DNA of 64,000 nt from a bacterium (GCA_905221325.1 CAJNCS010000006.1:62001-126000), one strand, 5' to 3'; shown: positions 1 to 9,912, counted from the stretch's first letter. The notes: generated from the letters alone by a model not told the origin. Numbers and translations: made by a program.

Positions 1-630
1 ACACGTATCCAATCTTTCAAACAATCAGTTGAAACAGTGCTTGGTGAAGACAATGTAGTCATCGATATCCAACAAGTTTCTAAAGATGAGTTTAATAATA
101 TCTCTTACTATGCTGCAAATGCTGCGGCAGAAGATTGGGATCTCTCAGGGGCAGTTGGATGGAACCCAGACTACGAGGATCCATCAACTTACCTTGATAT
201 CTTGAAAACAACTAATGCTAAACAAACAAAAACATACATGGGGTACGAAGGCGCAGATAATGCTGCAGCAGCTCAAGTTGGTTTGAAAGAATACGATAAG
301 TTAGTTGATGAAGCTGCTAAAGAAACTAGCGACTTGAATGTTCGTTATGAAAAATACGCGGCAGCTCAAGCTTGGTTGACAGACAGCTCTCTCTTCCTTC
401 CTGCTATGTCAGGTAGTGGTGCAGCGCCATTCATTTCTCGTGTAGTACCATTCTCAGCATCATATAGTCAATCTGGAGATAAAGGCTCAGATGTATACTT
501 CAAGTATATTCAGTTACAAGACAAGGTTGTAACTAAAGCTGACTATGAACAAGCTCGTGAAAAATGGCTCAAAGAGAAAAAAGAATCAAACGAAAAAGTT
601 CAAAAAGAATTGGCTAGTCACGTTAAATAA
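1..630 (+). CDS. amiA: Oligopeptide ABC transporter substrate-binding lipoprotein, 3' part
   Basis: The frame is open from the first base, so only the last 209 residues are present and the signal peptide and lipobox lie outside the window. The sequence is typical of the C-terminal lobe of family 5 (OppA/AmiA) solute-binding proteins, with a segment around NPDYEDPSTYLDIL that these proteins conserve. AmiA is a surface lipoprotein that captures peptides and hands them to AmiCD. The gene order with amiC, amiD, amiE and amiF downstream is the streptococcal ami operon, which supports amiA over the orphan paralogues aliA and aliB. A hairpin separates it from amiC. The family and operon are clear; only the paralogue name is inferred from position. 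Confidence 0.93.
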   Translation, partial: TRIQSFKQSVETVLGEDNVVIDIQQVSKDEFNNISYYAANAAAEDWDLSGAVGWNPDYEDPSTYLDILKTTNAKQTKTYMGYEGADNAAAAQVGLKEYDKLVDEAAKETSDLNVRYEKYAAAQAWLTDSSLFLPAMSGSGAAPFISRVVPFSASYSQSGDKGSDVYFKYIQLQDKVVTKADYEQAREKWLKEKKESNEKVQKELASHVK

Positions 631-639
631 ATAACTCTC

Positions 640-675
640 AAGAGAACTTTCTCTCCATGAGGAGAAGGTTCTTTT
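640..675 (+). terminator. Hairpin between amiA and amiC (partial terminator/attenuator)
   Basis: Arms AAGAGAACTTTCTCTCC and GGAGAAGGTTCTTTT flank a short ATGA loop, and the 3' arm ends in four T. It lies 10 bases after the amiA stop and about 22 bases before amiC. It would let amiA be transcribed more than the membrane and ATPase genes, as expected when binding protein is needed in excess. The T tract is short, so read-through is likely. Confidence 0.7.
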
Positions 676-696
676 GGGATTTTAAAAGGAAACGAT

Positions 697-2193
697 ATGA
701 AGAAATATATTTTTATGCGTGTATTGCGTTCATTGTTGTCTATTTTCTTGGTGACAACCTTGACCTACACAATTATCTATACGATGGTTCCTCGGAACTT
801 GATTTTCAAGCAGGATACCAACTATAACAAGATTGCAACGACGCCAGATAAACGGGACAATTATGAAAATACCGTTTATGAGCGTATGGGATATATCGAA
901 TATTACGATACGAAAGAGTTGCAGGAAAAAGCTAGTAGCATTGACCCTTCTGTTACAGTGGATGCCAATGATACAAATAAAGCTATCTATGAAAAATATA
1001 TCCACCAACTTGGTAATGGTTGGACTTTAGGTGTATTCTCAGAAAGTGGTCAATTCTATGCTACGCGTGAAATTCCAATTTTTGAACGTGTTTTCAAATT
1101 CTATGCCAACTTGATTGACATTGATCACACAAACAAGATTCAAGATCCTGAAAATCCAAACTTGCAACGTTATCTTCGTTTTGAAAATGACCCTGCTATT
1201 GGTTGGTCATTGGTTGGTTCAGGTACAAAACATAAATACCTTTTGTATTTCAACAACCAATTCCCATTTGTACACCAAAACTTTGTGAACATTAACTTGG
1301 GTGACTCTTACCCAACTTATGCAAACACACCAGTGCTTCAAGTTATCACACAAGGTCAAGGACAAACTAAGACATCAGAAGTTCAATTCCCTACGGGTAA
1401 AAAGACTTCATCTGTTGATATCTACTCTCGTACCTACAAATCTCCAAGTCAAGCAGACGCGCGTGAGGTAGCAAACTATGGTAAAGACGATCCGTACACA
1501 GCTACAGAAAGCAATTACCAATACCCATCTATGATTGCAAGCTCAGCGGTTGCCGGTTTGATCGGTTTGATTATTTCTTATGCTATCGCTATTCCTCTTG
1601 GTTCTGCTATGGCTCGCCACAAAAATACTTGGATTGACAGCTTCTCTACAGGTGCCCTAACCTTCTTGCTTGCCCTTCCAACGATTGCCTTGGTTTACAT
1701 CGTGCGTTTGATTGGGTCATCCATTGGTCTGCCAGATTCATTCCCTATCTTGGGGGCTGGAGATTGGCGTTCTTATGTCTTGCCAGCAGTTATTCTAGGT
1801 CTGCTGGGTGCGCCAAGTACAGCTATCTGGATCCGTCGTTACATGATCGACTTGCAATCTCAAGACTTCGTTCGTTTTGCGCGTGCAAAAGGTTTGTCTG
1901 AAAAAGAAATTTCAAATAAACACATCTTTAAAAATGCCATGGTTCCTTTGGTTTCAGGTATTCCTGGTGCCGTGATCGGGGTTATTGGTGGTGCAACATT
2001 GACAGAAACCGTCTTCGCTTTCCCAGGTATGGGTAAAATGTTGATTGACTCTGTTAAGGCATCCAACAACTCAATGGTAGTTGGTCTCGTCTTCATCTTC
2101 ACATGTATTTCTATCTTCTCACTCTTTGTAGGAGATATCTGGATGACCATGCTTGATCCACGTATTAAATTGACAGAGAAAGGAGGCAAATAA
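697..2193 (+). CDS. amiC: Oligopeptide ABC transporter permease AmiC
   Basis: The 498-aa protein has one TM helix near residues 10-30, a large extracytoplasmic insert to about residue 270, and a binding-protein-dependent permease domain with about five helices. An EAA-type loop ([10 protein letters not shown], about residues 398-407) contacts the ATPases. The long insert is typical of the streptococcal AmiC/OppB type and explains why it is longer than ordinary OppB (about 310 aa). It pairs with AmiD to form the peptide channel. The start follows an AAAAGGAAAC ribosome-binding site, and the stop overlaps the amiD start by one base, indicating translational coupling. Confidence 0.96.
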   Translation: MKKYIFMRVLRSLLSIFLVTTLTYTIIYTMVPRNLIFKQDTNYNKIATTPDKRDNYENTVYERMGYIEYYDTKELQEKASSIDPSVTVDANDTNKAIYEKYIHQLGNGWTLGVFSESGQFYATREIPIFERVFKFYANLIDIDHTNKIQDPENPNLQRYLRFENDPAIGWSLVGSGTKHKYLLYFNNQFPFVHQNFVNINLGDSYPTYANTPVLQVITQGQGQTKTSEVQFPTGKKTSSVDIYSRTYKSPSQADAREVANYGKDDPYTATESNYQYPSMIASSAVAGLIGLIISYAIAIPLGSAMARHKNTWIDSFSTGALTFLLALPTIALVYIVRLIGSSIGLPDSFPILGAGDWRSYVLPAVILGLLGAPSTAIWIRRYMIDLQSQDFVRFARAKGLSEKEISNKHIFKNAMVPLVSGIPGAVIGVIGGATLTETVFAFPGMGKMLIDSVKASNNSMVVGLVFIFTCISIFSLFVGDIWMTMLDPRIKLTEKGGK

Positions 2194-3119
2194 TGTCAAC
2201 AATCGGAAAAGAAAAATTTCAGTTCGTAAAACGTGACGATTTTGCCTCTGAAACAATTGATGCCCCTGCCTATTCATACTGGGGTTCTGTATTTAGACAG
2301 TTTCTAAAGAAAAAATCAACAGTTATTATGTTGGGGATTTTGGTTGCCATTATCTTGATGAGCTTTATTTATCCAATGTTCTCAGATTTTGACTTCAACG
2401 ATGTAAGTAAGGTGAATGACTTTAGCGCTCGTTTTATCAAGCCCAATGCCGAACATTGGTTTGGTACAGATAGTAATGGTAAATCCTTGTTTGATGGGGT
2501 TTGGTTTGGTGCGCGTAACTCTATCCTCATCTCTGTAATTGCTACTTTTATCAACCTTGTAATTGGGGTTATTGTTGGTGGAATTTGGGGAATTTCAAAA
2601 TCCGTTGACCGTGTAATGATGGAAGTTTATAACATTATTTCAAACATTCCATCTCTCTTGATTGTCATCGTCTTGACTTACTCAATTGGTGCTGGTTTCT
2701 GGAATTTGATTTTTGCCATGAGTGTGACAACTTGGATTGGGATTGCTTATATGATTCGTATCCAAATCATGCGTTACCGTGACTTGGAATACAACCTTGC
2801 TTCTCAAACACTTGGGACACCAACCTTTAAAATCATCGTTAAAAATATCATGCCCCAATTGGTATCCGTTATTGTTTCTACGATGACCTTGATGTTGCCA
2901 AGCTTCATCTCTTATGAAGCCTTCCTTTCCTTCTTTGGATTGGGATTGCCTGTAACAGTGCCAAGTTTGGGACGTTTGATCTCAGATTACTCACAAAACG
3001 TTACGACCAACGCTTACTTGTTCTGGATTCCATTGACAACCTTGATCTTGGTGTCCCTATCTCTCTTCGTTGTTGGTCAAAACCTAGCGGATGCTAGTGA
3101 TCCACGTACACATAGATAG
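2193..3119 (+). CDS. amiD: Oligopeptide ABC transporter permease AmiD
   Basis: The 308-aa OppC-type inner-membrane subunit has a cytoplasmic N-terminus, a first TM helix near residues 48-68, and the permease domain from about residue 100. An EAA-like loop lies near residues 193-221 ([17 protein letters not shown]). It forms the heterodimeric pore with AmiC. The ATG overlaps the amiC TAA, and the upstream GGAGG inside amiC serves as ribosome-binding site. The length and the extended segment before the permease domain are normal for OppC proteins. Nothing suggests disruption. Confidence 0.96.
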   Translation: MSTIGKEKFQFVKRDDFASETIDAPAYSYWGSVFRQFLKKKSTVIMLGILVAIILMSFIYPMFSDFDFNDVSKVNDFSARFIKPNAEHWFGTDSNGKSLFDGVWFGARNSILISVIATFINLVIGVIVGGIWGISKSVDRVMMEVYNIISNIPSLLIVIVLTYSIGAGFWNLIFAMSVTTWIGIAYMIRIQIMRYRDLEYNLASQTLGTPTFKIIVKNIMPQLVSVIVSTMTLMLPSFISYEAFLSFFGLGLPVTVPSLGRLISDYSQNVTTNAYLFWIPLTTLILVSLSLFVVGQNLADASDPRTHR

Positions 3120-3127
3120 GAGTAGAC

Positions 3128-4195
3128 ATGACAAAAGAAAATAATGTAATTTTGACTGCTCGTGACATTGTCGTGGAATTTGACGTTCGTGACAAAGTTC
3201 TGACGGCTATCCGAGGAGTTTCTCTGGACCTGATTGAAGGGGAAGTTCTTGCCTTGGTAGGTGAGTCAGGTTCTGGTAAATCTGTTTTAACAAAAACCTT
3301 TACAGGGATGTTAGAAGATAATGGACGTATTGCCCAAGGAAGTATCGACTATCGTGGACAAGACTTGACAGCCTTGACTTCTAACAAGGAATGGGAGAAG
3401 ATTCGTGGTGCTAAAATTGCGACCATCTTCCAAGACCCCATGACAAGTTTGGACCCAATCAATACAATCGGTAGCCAAATCACTGAAGTTATCGTTAAAC
3501 ACCAAGGAAAAACAGCCAAGGAAGCCAAAGAGATGGCAATCGACTATATGAACAAGGTCGGAATTCCAGACGCTGAAAAACGTTTTGACGAGTATCCTTT
3601 CCAATATTCTGGAGGGATGCGCCAACGTATCGTTATCGCGATTGCCCTTGCATGTCGTCCAGATATCTTGATCTGTGACGAGCCGACAACGGCCCTTGAC
3701 GTAACCATTCAAGCGCAAATCATTGATTTGCTTAAAACTTTGCAAAACGAGTACCACTTTACTATTATCTTTATCACCCATGACCTTGGTGTGGTAGCAA
3801 GTATTGCCGATAAAGTAGCGGTTATGTATGCTGGGGAAATTGTAGAATACGGAACTGTTGAGGAAGTATTCTACGACCCACGTCATCCCTATACTTGGAG
3901 TCTCTTGTCTAGCTTGCCTCAGCTTGCTGATGATAAAGGGGAATTGTACTCTATTCCAGGAACACCACCGTCTCTTTATACTGAGTTGAAAGGTGATGCC
4001 TTTGCCCTTCGTTCAGATTATGCGATGCAAATTGACTTTGAACAGAAAGCACCTCAGTTTTCAGTCACTGATACTCACTGGGCTAAGACCTGGTTGCTTC
4101 ATGAGAATGCTCCTAAAGTTGAAAAACCTGGGGTCATCGCAGACTTGCATGGCAAGATTCGTGATAAAATGGGTTTTGCTCATCTAGAAGACTAG
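3128..4195 (+). CDS. amiE: Oligopeptide ABC transporter ATP-binding protein AmiE
   Basis: The 355-aa ABC ATPase is of OppD type. Walker A is GESGSGKS near residues 45-52, the signature is YSGGMRQR from residue 160, and Walker B ends in CDEPTTALD near residues 183-191. The switch histidine is in ITHDLG. The C-terminal extension past the ABC core, with its [15 protein letters not shown] segment, marks the oligopeptide/dipeptide transporter subfamily. It acts at the membrane with AmiF to power import through AmiCD. It lies 8 bases after amiD in the same operon, with GGAG before the start. Confidence 0.96.
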   Translation: MTKENNVILTARDIVVEFDVRDKVLTAIRGVSLDLIEGEVLALVGESGSGKSVLTKTFTGMLEDNGRIAQGSIDYRGQDLTALTSNKEWEKIRGAKIATIFQDPMTSLDPINTIGSQITEVIVKHQGKTAKEAKEMAIDYMNKVGIPDAEKRFDEYPFQYSGGMRQRIVIAIALACRPDILICDEPTTALDVTIQAQIIDLLKTLQNEYHFTIIFITHDLGVVASIADKVAVMYAGEIVEYGTVEEVFYDPRHPYTWSLLSSLPQLADDKGELYSIPGTPPSLYTELKGDAFALRSDYAMQIDFEQKAPQFSVTDTHWAKTWLLHENAPKVEKPGVIADLHGKIRDKMGFAHLED

Positions 4196-4205
4196 GAGGA
4201 AGGAA

Positions 4206-5135
4206 ATGTCTGAAAAATTAGTAGAAATTAAAGATTTAGAAATTTCCTTCGGTGAAGGAAGTAAGAAGTTTGTCGCGGTTAAAAACGCCAACTTCTTTAT
4301 CAACAAAGGAGAAACCTTCTCTCTTGTTGGTGAGTCTGGTAGTGGGAAAACAACGATTGGTCGTGCCATTATTGGTCTAAATAATACCAGTAAAGGAGAG
4401 ATTATCTTTGATGGCCAGAAAATCAATGGGAAAAAATCTCGTAAAGAATCCTCAGACTTGATTCGTCGTATCCAGATGATTTTCCAGGACCCTGCAGCTA
4501 GCTTGAATGAGCGTGCGACAGTTGACTACATCATCTCTGAAGGTCTTTACAACTACCACTTGTTTAAAGACGAAGAAGATCGAAAAGAAAAAGTTCAAAA
4601 GATGATTCATGAAGTTGGGCTTTTGAAAGAACACTTGACCCGTTACCCACACGAGTTTTCTGGTGGTCAACGTCAGCGTATCGGGATTGCCCGTGCCCTC
4701 GTGATGGAGCCTGATTTCGTTATTGCGGATGAGCCAATCTCTGCCTTGGACGTATCTGTTCGTGCGCAAGTTTTGAACTTGCTCAAGAAGTTCCAAAAAG
4801 AGTTGGGCTTGACTTATCTCTTTATCGCGCATGACTTGTCAGTTGTTCGCTTTATCTCAGATCGTATCGCAGTTATCTATAAGGGAGTTATCGTCGAAGT
4901 GGCGGAGACAGAGGAGTTGTTTAACAATCCTGTCCACCCTTATACTCAAGCCCTTCTATCTGCTGTACCTATTCCAGATCCAATCTTGGAACGCAAGAAG
5001 GTCTTGAAAGTTTACGATCCTGACCAACATGACTATGAGACAGACAAACCATCTATGGTGGAAATTCGTCCAGGTCACTATGTTTGGGCTAACCAAGCAG
5101 AAGTTGCTCGTTACAAAGAAGCTCTTAAAAAATAA
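4206..5135 (+). CDS. amiF: Oligopeptide ABC transporter ATP-binding protein AmiF
   Basis: The 309-aa OppF-type ATPase has Walker A GESGSGKT at residues 42-49, signature FSGGQRQR from residue 151, Walker [10 protein letters not shown], and the [11 protein letters not shown] motif of the oligopeptide-transporter C-terminal region. It partners AmiE as the second ATPase half. The start is preceded by AGGAGGAAGGAA, a strong ribosome-binding site. It is the last gene of the operon, as shown by the hairpin directly after its stop. Confidence 0.96.
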   Translation: MSEKLVEIKDLEISFGEGSKKFVAVKNANFFINKGETFSLVGESGSGKTTIGRAIIGLNNTSKGEIIFDGQKINGKKSRKESSDLIRRIQMIFQDPAASLNERATVDYIISEGLYNYHLFKDEEDRKEKVQKMIHEVGLLKEHLTRYPHEFSGGQRQRIGIARALVMEPDFVIADEPISALDVSVRAQVLNLLKKFQKELGLTYLFIAHDLSVVRFISDRIAVIYKGVIVEVAETEELFNNPVHPYTQALLSAVPIPDPILERKKVLKVYDPDQHDYETDKPSMVEIRPGHYVWANQAEVARYKEALKK

Positions 5136-5144
5136 ACAGATTAG

Positions 5145-5170
5145 GAGAGGACCGAATGGTCTTCTCATTT
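5145..5170 (+). terminator. Intrinsic terminator of the ami operon
   Basis: GAGAGGACC and GGTCTTCTC pair (one G-U) around a GAAT loop and are followed by ATTTTT. It lies 10 bases after the amiF stop. Confidence 0.85.
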
Positions 5171-5184
5171 TTAATAGAAAAATT

Positions 5185-5210
5185 CCCCTTTTACGAGCTT
5201 GTAAAAGGGG
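5185..5210 (-). terminator. Terminator between convergent amiF and trkH
   Basis: CCCCTTTTAC and GTAAAAGGGG form a perfect 10-bp stem. Read on the minus strand it is followed by AATTTTT, so it suits the trkH-trkA transcript. It also backs up the ami terminator. Confidence 0.75.
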
Positions 5211-5222
5211 ATTGTATTGTAA

Positions 5223-6662
5223 TTAACGTTTAGACCAAGTGCGTTTCATAAAGAGTAGTAAAATTGGGTAAATCTCTAAGCGACCTGCAATCATTGCAAA
5301 GGAGAGGAGGATTTTAGAGATGGGACTAAAGATGGCAAAGCTCGATGTTGTACCTAGAATAGGTCCGATATTGTTAAAACAGCTGAAGACAGCACTGGTC
5401 ACGACTAGAAAATCATTGCTATCTAGGCTGATGATAAAGATGAGTGACAATAAAATCATAGCATAGATCACAAAATACTTGAGAATCTTGTGTTGGGTAT
5501 CCTTATCAATCACAGTTTTATTGACATGCAGAGTCAAGACACGATGAGGGGATAAAATAGATAAAATCTGATTTTTGGCAATTTTTGTGAGGATGAGTCC
5601 ACGGATAATTTTGAGACCACCAGCAGTTGAACCAGCTGAGCCACCGATTCCCATGAGGAAGAGGAGGATAAACTGGGAGAAGAGAGGCCAGTTGGTAATA
5701 TCTCCGTAACCAAATCCAGTTGTCGTGATGATATTGGATACTTGGAAGAGAGCCATCTCAAAACTCTTAGAGGCACCTTGGTAAAGGTGGAGGGTATTGA
5801 GAGTAATCAAACCTGTAGACACTAGGACAATAATCACATAAGCCCGCAGTTCTTCATCTCCAAAGAAGGCCTTGACCCGACGGAGCATGAGGTAGTAGTA
5901 GAGATTAAAGTTAACCCCAAAAACCAGAACTCCGATACTAACTAGATAGGTGATGAGTGAGCTACCATAGTGGGCAATTCCGTCGTTATAGACGGTAAAG
6001 CCACCGGTTCCTGCTGTTCCCATAGCGATGACAAAACTATCAAACAAGGGCATACCTGCTAGATAGTAGATGACAACAAAGAGGGAGAAGAGCCCGAGGT
6101 AAAGGAGATAGAGGATCTGGGCAGTGTTTTTTAGCTTGGATACAACCTTACCAAAGACAGGACCAGGGACCTCAGCCTTCATCACCTCTAAGTGACTATT
6201 CTTAGCATTGTCCATAATGGCAAGCGCAAAGACAAGCACCCCCATCCCTCCAATCAAGTGGGTGAAACTTCGCCAGAAGAGGAGAGAACGACTGAGAACC
6301 GAAACATCTGTTAGAATGGTCGCTCCTGTAGTTGTAAAACCAGAACTGATTTCAAAGAAGGCATCAATGACACTTGGGATTTGTCTTGAAAAGACAAAGG
6401 GTAAGCCACCAAAGAAAGACCAGAGAATCCAACAGAGGGCAACGATTAAGACCCCCTCCTTGGCATAAATCCGTTGATTTTTCGGTTTCCGTAAAACACC
6501 TAAACTACCGAGAAGGACTAAAATTCCAATCGTAGAAAAGAGAGCGATAAATACTTGACTGGATTCTTGATAATAGGTCGCTACACTCACAGGCACTAGG
6601 AGTAGAATAGCCTCAATCAAGAGAAGTTTTGAGAGGAGGTAACGAATCATACTTTTATTCAT
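5223..6662 (-). CDS. trkH: Trk/Ktr-type potassium uptake channel subunit
   Basis: The 479-aa membrane protein has about ten hydrophobic helices and four pore-loop segments typical of the TrkH/KtrB family: SSGFTTTGATIL, GTAGTGGFTVYN, TTTGFGYGDITNW and FNNIGPILG. The glycines in these loops form the K+ selectivity filter. It imports K+ with the TrkA-type gating ring encoded just upstream, with 3 bases between the two genes. The ribosome-binding site GAGGT lies in the end of trkA. The family is certain; the choice between Trk and Ktr naming is conventional. Confidence 0.93.
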   Translation of the reverse strand: MNKSMIRYLLSKLLLIEAILLLVPVSVATYYQESSQVFIALFSTIGILVLLGSLGVLRKPKNQRIYAKEGVLIVALCWILWSFFGGLPFVFSRQIPSVIDAFFEISSGFTTTGATILTDVSVLSRSLLFWRSFTHLIGGMGVLVFALAIMDNAKNSHLEVMKAEVPGPVFGKVVSKLKNTAQILYLLYLGLFSLFVVIYYLAGMPLFDSFVIAMGTAGTGGFTVYNDGIAHYGSSLITYLVSIGVLVFGVNFNLYYYLMLRRVKAFFGDEELRAYVIIVLVSTGLITLNTLHLYQGASKSFEMALFQVSNIITTTGFGYGDITNWPLFSQFILLFLMGIGGSAGSTAGGLKIIRGLILTKIAKNQILSILSPHRVLTLHVNKTVIDKDTQHKILKYFVIYAMILLSLIFIISLDSNDFLVVTSAVFSCFNNIGPILGTTSSFAIFSPISKILLSFAMIAGRLEIYPILLLFMKRTWSKR

Positions 6663-6665
6663 TTT

Positions 6666-8015
6666 TTACCTCTCAATCAAATCATAAATTTTGGTGATGT
6701 TTGGCAATAAGGTCGTCACGAGTAACTGGTCTCCGACCTCAAGCATATCCTCTCCGGTCGGGAAGATTGTTTTTCCTTTTCGGATAATGGCTGCGATGAG
6801 CACACCTTTTTTTAATTTTAGGTGCGAAAGGGGTTTGGCAGTCATTTTATTAGCTTCCTTGATATGGAATTGCAGGGTTTCAATCTGGCCATTTGCTAGA
6901 TGGTGCATGGCTTGAAGATCTGAGTATTGGGCATTTACTCGACCACGGATAAAGTGCATAATGGTATCTACCGCGATGCTTTTTGGTGTAATGATACTTG
7001 AAAAATCAGGCGCATGGATGATTTCTAGGAGGCTAGTTCGGTTGACCTTGGTGATATTCTTATGGACGCCAACACGGTCAAGAAACATAGAAGTGATGAT
7101 ATTTTCCTCATCAACTCCAGTCAAGGTTGCGACTGCATCATAGTGGGGAGCACTTTCTTCCAGCAAAATGTCTTTTGCAGTTCCATCTCCTTGGACAATA
7201 TAGAGATTGGGGAACTTTTCACTGAAGAAACGAGCTCTTTCAGGATTGATCTCGATGACCTTGGTATCAATGCGACTGTCTTTTAAAATGCCAAGCAGAT
7301 AATAAGCGATTTTTCCAGCCCCGACGATAAGCAAGCTTTTCACTGCACGTGATTTAAAATAGTTGTGGAAGAGCATCATATCTACACGATTTCCCGTAAC
7401 AAAAATCCTATCCTTGTCCTGGATAGTGACATCACCACTTGGAATCATGAGTTGATGGTCTCTTTCCATAGCACAGACAATGATGTTGCCAAATTTTTTA
7501 CGGAAGTCTGAGATTGGCATTTGACAGAGCCCGCTAGAATCTTTGATAACAAACTCCATCAGGCTGACACGACCCCCAGCAAAACGCTCAACTGAGAGGG
7601 CATTAGGGAAATCGATGATATTTGAAATGGCACGGGCTGCTAAGAGTTCTGGATTAACGATAAGTGAAAATCCAAGAATATTTTTCTCTTTAAAATAAGC
7701 ATTAGAGTATTCAGGATTTCGCACCCGAACGATGGTTTCTTTAGCGCCCATTTTTTTAGCCAGTACCGCTGAAATCATATTCACTTCATCGTATTCAGTT
7801 AGAGCGATAAAGATATCACACTCTTGGACACCGGCTTGCTCTAAGATAGTAAAGTCAGCACCATTTCCAAGGAGGCCCATGATGTCAAAGCGACTGACAA
7901 TATGGTTCAGTACAGCTTCATTTTGCTCGATGAGGACAACGTCATGTTTTTCTGCAACTAGTGAACGACAGAGGGCAAAACCGACTTTCCCTCCACCAAC
8001 AAGGACAATTTTCAT
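6666..8015 (-). CDS. trkA: Trk potassium system peripheral NAD-binding regulator
   Basis: The 449-aa cytoplasmic protein is built as two RCK-N/RCK-C repeats. The first Rossmann motif is VGGGKVGFALC at the N-terminus and the second is IVGAGKIAYYLLG near residue 230. A TrkA-C domain follows each. This two-repeat TrkA form differs from the single-repeat KtrA/CabP form of about 220 aa. It forms the gating ring of the TrkH channel and responds to nucleotides; c-di-AMP binding is known for related TrkA-C domains but cannot be shown here. It is the first gene of the trkA-trkH operon. Confidence 0.93.
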   Translation of the reverse strand: MKIVLVGGGKVGFALCRSLVAEKHDVVLIEQNEAVLNHIVSRFDIMGLLGNGADFTILEQAGVQECDIFIALTEYDEVNMISAVLAKKMGAKETIVRVRNPEYSNAYFKEKNILGFSLIVNPELLAARAISNIIDFPNALSVERFAGGRVSLMEFVIKDSSGLCQMPISDFRKKFGNIIVCAMERDHQLMIPSGDVTIQDKDRIFVTGNRVDMMLFHNYFKSRAVKSLLIVGAGKIAYYLLGILKDSRIDTKVIEINPERARFFSEKFPNLYIVQGDGTAKDILLEESAPHYDAVATLTGVDEENIITSMFLDRVGVHKNITKVNRTSLLEIIHAPDFSSIITPKSIAVDTIMHFIRGRVNAQYSDLQAMHHLANGQIETLQFHIKEANKMTAKPLSHLKLKKGVLIAAIIRKGKTIFPTGEDMLEVGDQLLVTTLLPNITKIYDLIER

Positions 8016-8257
8016 ATAAAAAACCTACTTTTTCATGATGTAACTATCATACCCTTTTTTAGCAAAAAATGCACTTGCCAAGGCGATTTTTAAGGGAAGA
8101 AAGGCCTTTTTCAAGTTTCTGAAGATAAATCTGCTTATCTTCTATAAAAATGTCTCTCGGATGAAGCGATTTTACTCTTTTACTATCCCTTTTCAGAAAT
8201 GGAATGACCAAACATGAAAATATCATCAAAAAAAGTAAAAAAATCAAGTCGTTTCTA

Positions 8258-8285
8258 TTGACATTGATTCTGAAAGTGTTATACT
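8258..8285 (+). promoter_or_regulatory. Promoter of the small RNA/leader before trmL
   Basis: A consensus -35 TTGACA (8258-8263) and -10 TATACT (8280-8285) are separated by 16 bases. Transcription would begin near 8292, about 125 bases before trmL. Confidence 0.8.
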
Positions 8286-8291
8286 AAGGAA

Positions 8292-8393
8292 GTAGTTTCG
8301 CTGATTTACTTCAAACCTGTTGTGAGGTAAGTTAACGACGCCTTAACCACGCTGTTTGCTGAGCTTGACTCCGGGCAGTGTGGCTATTTTTTT
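8292..8393 (+). ncRNA. Candidate structured small RNA or attenuating leader upstream of trmL
   Basis: About 100 transcribed bases end in a clear intrinsic terminator: CCACGCTG (8347-8354) pairs with CAGTGTGG (8376-8383), followed by CTATTTTTTT. Upstream, ACTT-ACCT (8308-8318) pairs with AGGT-AAGT (8325-8332), and GTTAA (8331-8335) can instead pair with TTAAC (8343-8347), so two structures compete. I do not recognise an Rfam family. It could be a free small RNA of about 100 nt or a leader controlling trmL. An open frame begins inside the terminator at 8378, but the trmL start is better placed downstream. Confidence 0.55.
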
Positions 8394-8416
8394 GCAATGA
8401 TAAAAGGAAGCCAATT

Positions 8417-8920
8417 ATGACAAATCACATTGTTTTATTTGAACCTCAGATTCCACAAAATACTGGTAACATCGCGCGTACCTGTGCTGCGACCAATTCT
8501 CCCCTCCACATCATCAAGCCAATGGGCTTTCCCATTGATGACCGCAAGATGAAGCGAGCAGGTTTGGATTATTGGGATAAGTTAGAGATTCATTTTTATG
8601 ATAACTTGGCAGATTTTATGTCTCAGATGAAAGGACAAGTTTACCTGATTTCGAAATTTGCTGAAAAAGTTTATTCTGAGGCGAATTTGGCAAGCGGTGA
8701 GGATCAGTATTTTCTCTTTGGACGTGAGGATAAGGGTTTACCTGAGGAATTTATGCGAGAGCATCCCGAAAAGGCTCTCCGTATTCCTATGAATGATGAG
8801 CATGTCCGCAGTCTCAATGTTTCCAATACAGTCTGCATGATTGTCTACGAAGCTCTCCGCCAGCAGAACTTTGCAGGTCTTGAGCTTGTTCACACCTATG
8901 AAGCAGATAAATTGAAATAA
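8417..8920 (+). CDS. trmL: tRNA (cytidine/uridine-2'-O-)-methyltransferase, TrmL family
   Basis: The 167-aa SPOUT methyltransferase should act on the wobble base 34 of tRNA-Leu, using S-adenosylmethionine. Family motifs are [13 protein letters not shown] near the N-terminus, [11 protein letters not shown], and the C-terminal knot segment [15 protein letters not shown]. The ATG at 8417 follows AAAAGGAAG and gives the usual family length. The open frame extends upstream to 8378, but that start sits in the terminator hairpin of the preceding RNA. It is followed by its own terminator. Confidence 0.92.
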   Translation: MTNHIVLFEPQIPQNTGNIARTCAATNSPLHIIKPMGFPIDDRKMKRAGLDYWDKLEIHFYDNLADFMSQMKGQVYLISKFAEKVYSEANLASGEDQYFLFGREDKGLPEEFMREHPEKALRIPMNDEHVRSLNVSNTVCMIVYEALRQQNFAGLELVHTYEADKLK

Positions 8921-8927
8921 TCAAAAT

Positions 8928-8950
8928 GCTTGCACTTGCAAGCGTTTTTT
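8928..8950 (+). terminator. Terminator of trmL
   Basis: GCTTGC and GCAAGC pair around ACTT and are followed by GTTTTTT, starting 8 bases after the stop. It overlaps the next promoter. Confidence 0.85.
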
Positions 8951-8958
8951 GTTATGAT
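8931..8958 (+). promoter_or_regulatory. Promoter of the FMN riboswitch-ribU unit, overlapping the trmL terminator
   Basis: TTGCAC (8931-8936) and TATGAT (8953-8958) are 16 bases apart. The -35 lies inside the terminator stem, so one piece of DNA ends trmL and starts ribU. Confidence 0.6.
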
Positions 8959-8963
8959 TAAAG

Positions 8964-9196
8964 TGTCTTCAGGGCGGGGTGTAATTCCCGACCGGCGGTG
9001 ACTTTAACTAGGAAATGATCTTTTCCTTTTATACTTTGTTGACAAGCTTTGCCTAACCAGAAGTTATGCCTACAGCTTGTCGCCTAGTCTAAAAGAAAAA
9101 TCTCAATTTCCATTCTCTTAAAGAAGTCCGCGAGCGCAAGCTGATGTGGTGCGATTCCACAACCGACAGTATAGTCTGGATGGGAGAAGACGAAAG
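8964..9196 (+). ncRNA. FMN riboswitch (RFN element)
   Basis: The RFN core is unmistakable: closing stem GTCTTC (8964-8969) with GAAGAC (9186-9191), the AGGGCGGGGTG-AATTCCCGACCGGCGGTGA block, AGTCCGCGAGC, the GGTGCGATTCC block, and the ACCGACAGTATAGTCTGGATG segment. It binds FMN and controls ribU. The segment between helices around 9010-9110 is unusually long. No obvious terminator follows. TCCAA (9307-9311) can pair with TTGGA (9334-9338) across the ribU ribosome-binding site, so control may be at translation; this last point is inference. Confidence 0.96.
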
Positions 9197-9348
9197 AATA
9201 GCTTTGTCTGTTCTGATTGGTTTATAGATAAATTGCAACCGCTTGCTCAACAGAGTGAGGGGGAACTTTTGGGATATAAAAAGTGAGAATAGATAGAGGG
9301 ATCCTTTCCAACTTCTTCTGATTTTATAGAAAATTGGAGGAACCTGTT

Positions 9349-9912
9349 ATGACAAACACACGTCGACTTTCGACCATTGCGATTTTATCAGCCATTTCAT
9401 TTGTGCTGATGTACTTTGACTTTCCGCTCTTGCCAGCGGCGACCTTCCTCAAGATCGAGTTTAGTATCTTGCCAGTCCTTGTGGGCTTGGTGGTGATGGA
9501 TTTGCCAGCTGCTCTAAGCATTCTCTTGCTTCGATCACTCTTGAAGTTGCTTCTGAATAGCCAGGGAGTGAATACCTACATTGGCTTGCCAATGAATATC
9601 GTAGCCTTGGGAGTTTTTGTTATCGCTTTTGGTTTGATTTGGAAAAAGGAACGCAGCACCCTTCATTTCCTACTAGCATCTCTAGCGGGAACTGTCGGCT
9701 TGACTGCTGCTATGTTGGTTCTCAACTATGTCTATGCTGTTCCTTTGTACGCGAAGTTTGCCAACTTTGATATTGGAAAAATTTTGGGACTTTCCAACTA
9801 CCTAATGACTATGGTATTACCTTTTAACTTGATTGAGGGTGTAATCTTTGCCGTTTCATTCTGGTTGTTATACGTCCTCTTGAAACCAACCTTAAAACAT
9901 TATGAGAGATAA
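9349..9912 (+). CDS. ribU: Riboflavin transporter, ECF S component
   Basis: The 187-aa protein has five to six TM helices and is the substrate-capture subunit of an energy-coupling-factor transporter for riboflavin. It uses the shared EcfAA'T module encoded elsewhere. The N-terminal LSTIAILSAISFVLMYFDFP segment and the conserved NVYIGLPMN-like region (here NTYIGLPMNIV) fit RibU. The ATG at 9349 has GGAGG (9336-9340) eight bases upstream; an upstream ATG at 9334 overlaps that site and is rejected. The FMN riboswitch upstream independently identifies the substrate. Confidence 0.95.
   Translation: MTNTRRLSTIAILSAISFVLMYFDFPLLPAATFLKIEFSILPVLVGLVVMDLPAALSILLLRSLLKLLLNSQGVNTYIGLPMNIVALGVFVIAFGLIWKKERSTLHFLLASLAGTVGLTAAMLVLNYVYAVPLYAKFANFDIGKILGLSNYLMTMVLPFNLIEGVIFAVSFWLLYVLLKPTLKHYER

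Noticed and set aside
8059..8247. 62-codon minus-strand frame upstream of trkA
   Set aside because: No ribosome-binding site, and the composition looks like AT-rich spacer. It lies in the trkA upstream region.
8378..8416. Upstream start for trmL
   Set aside because: The ATG sits in the terminator hairpin of the preceding RNA; the ATG at 8417 has a proper ribosome-binding site and gives the family length.
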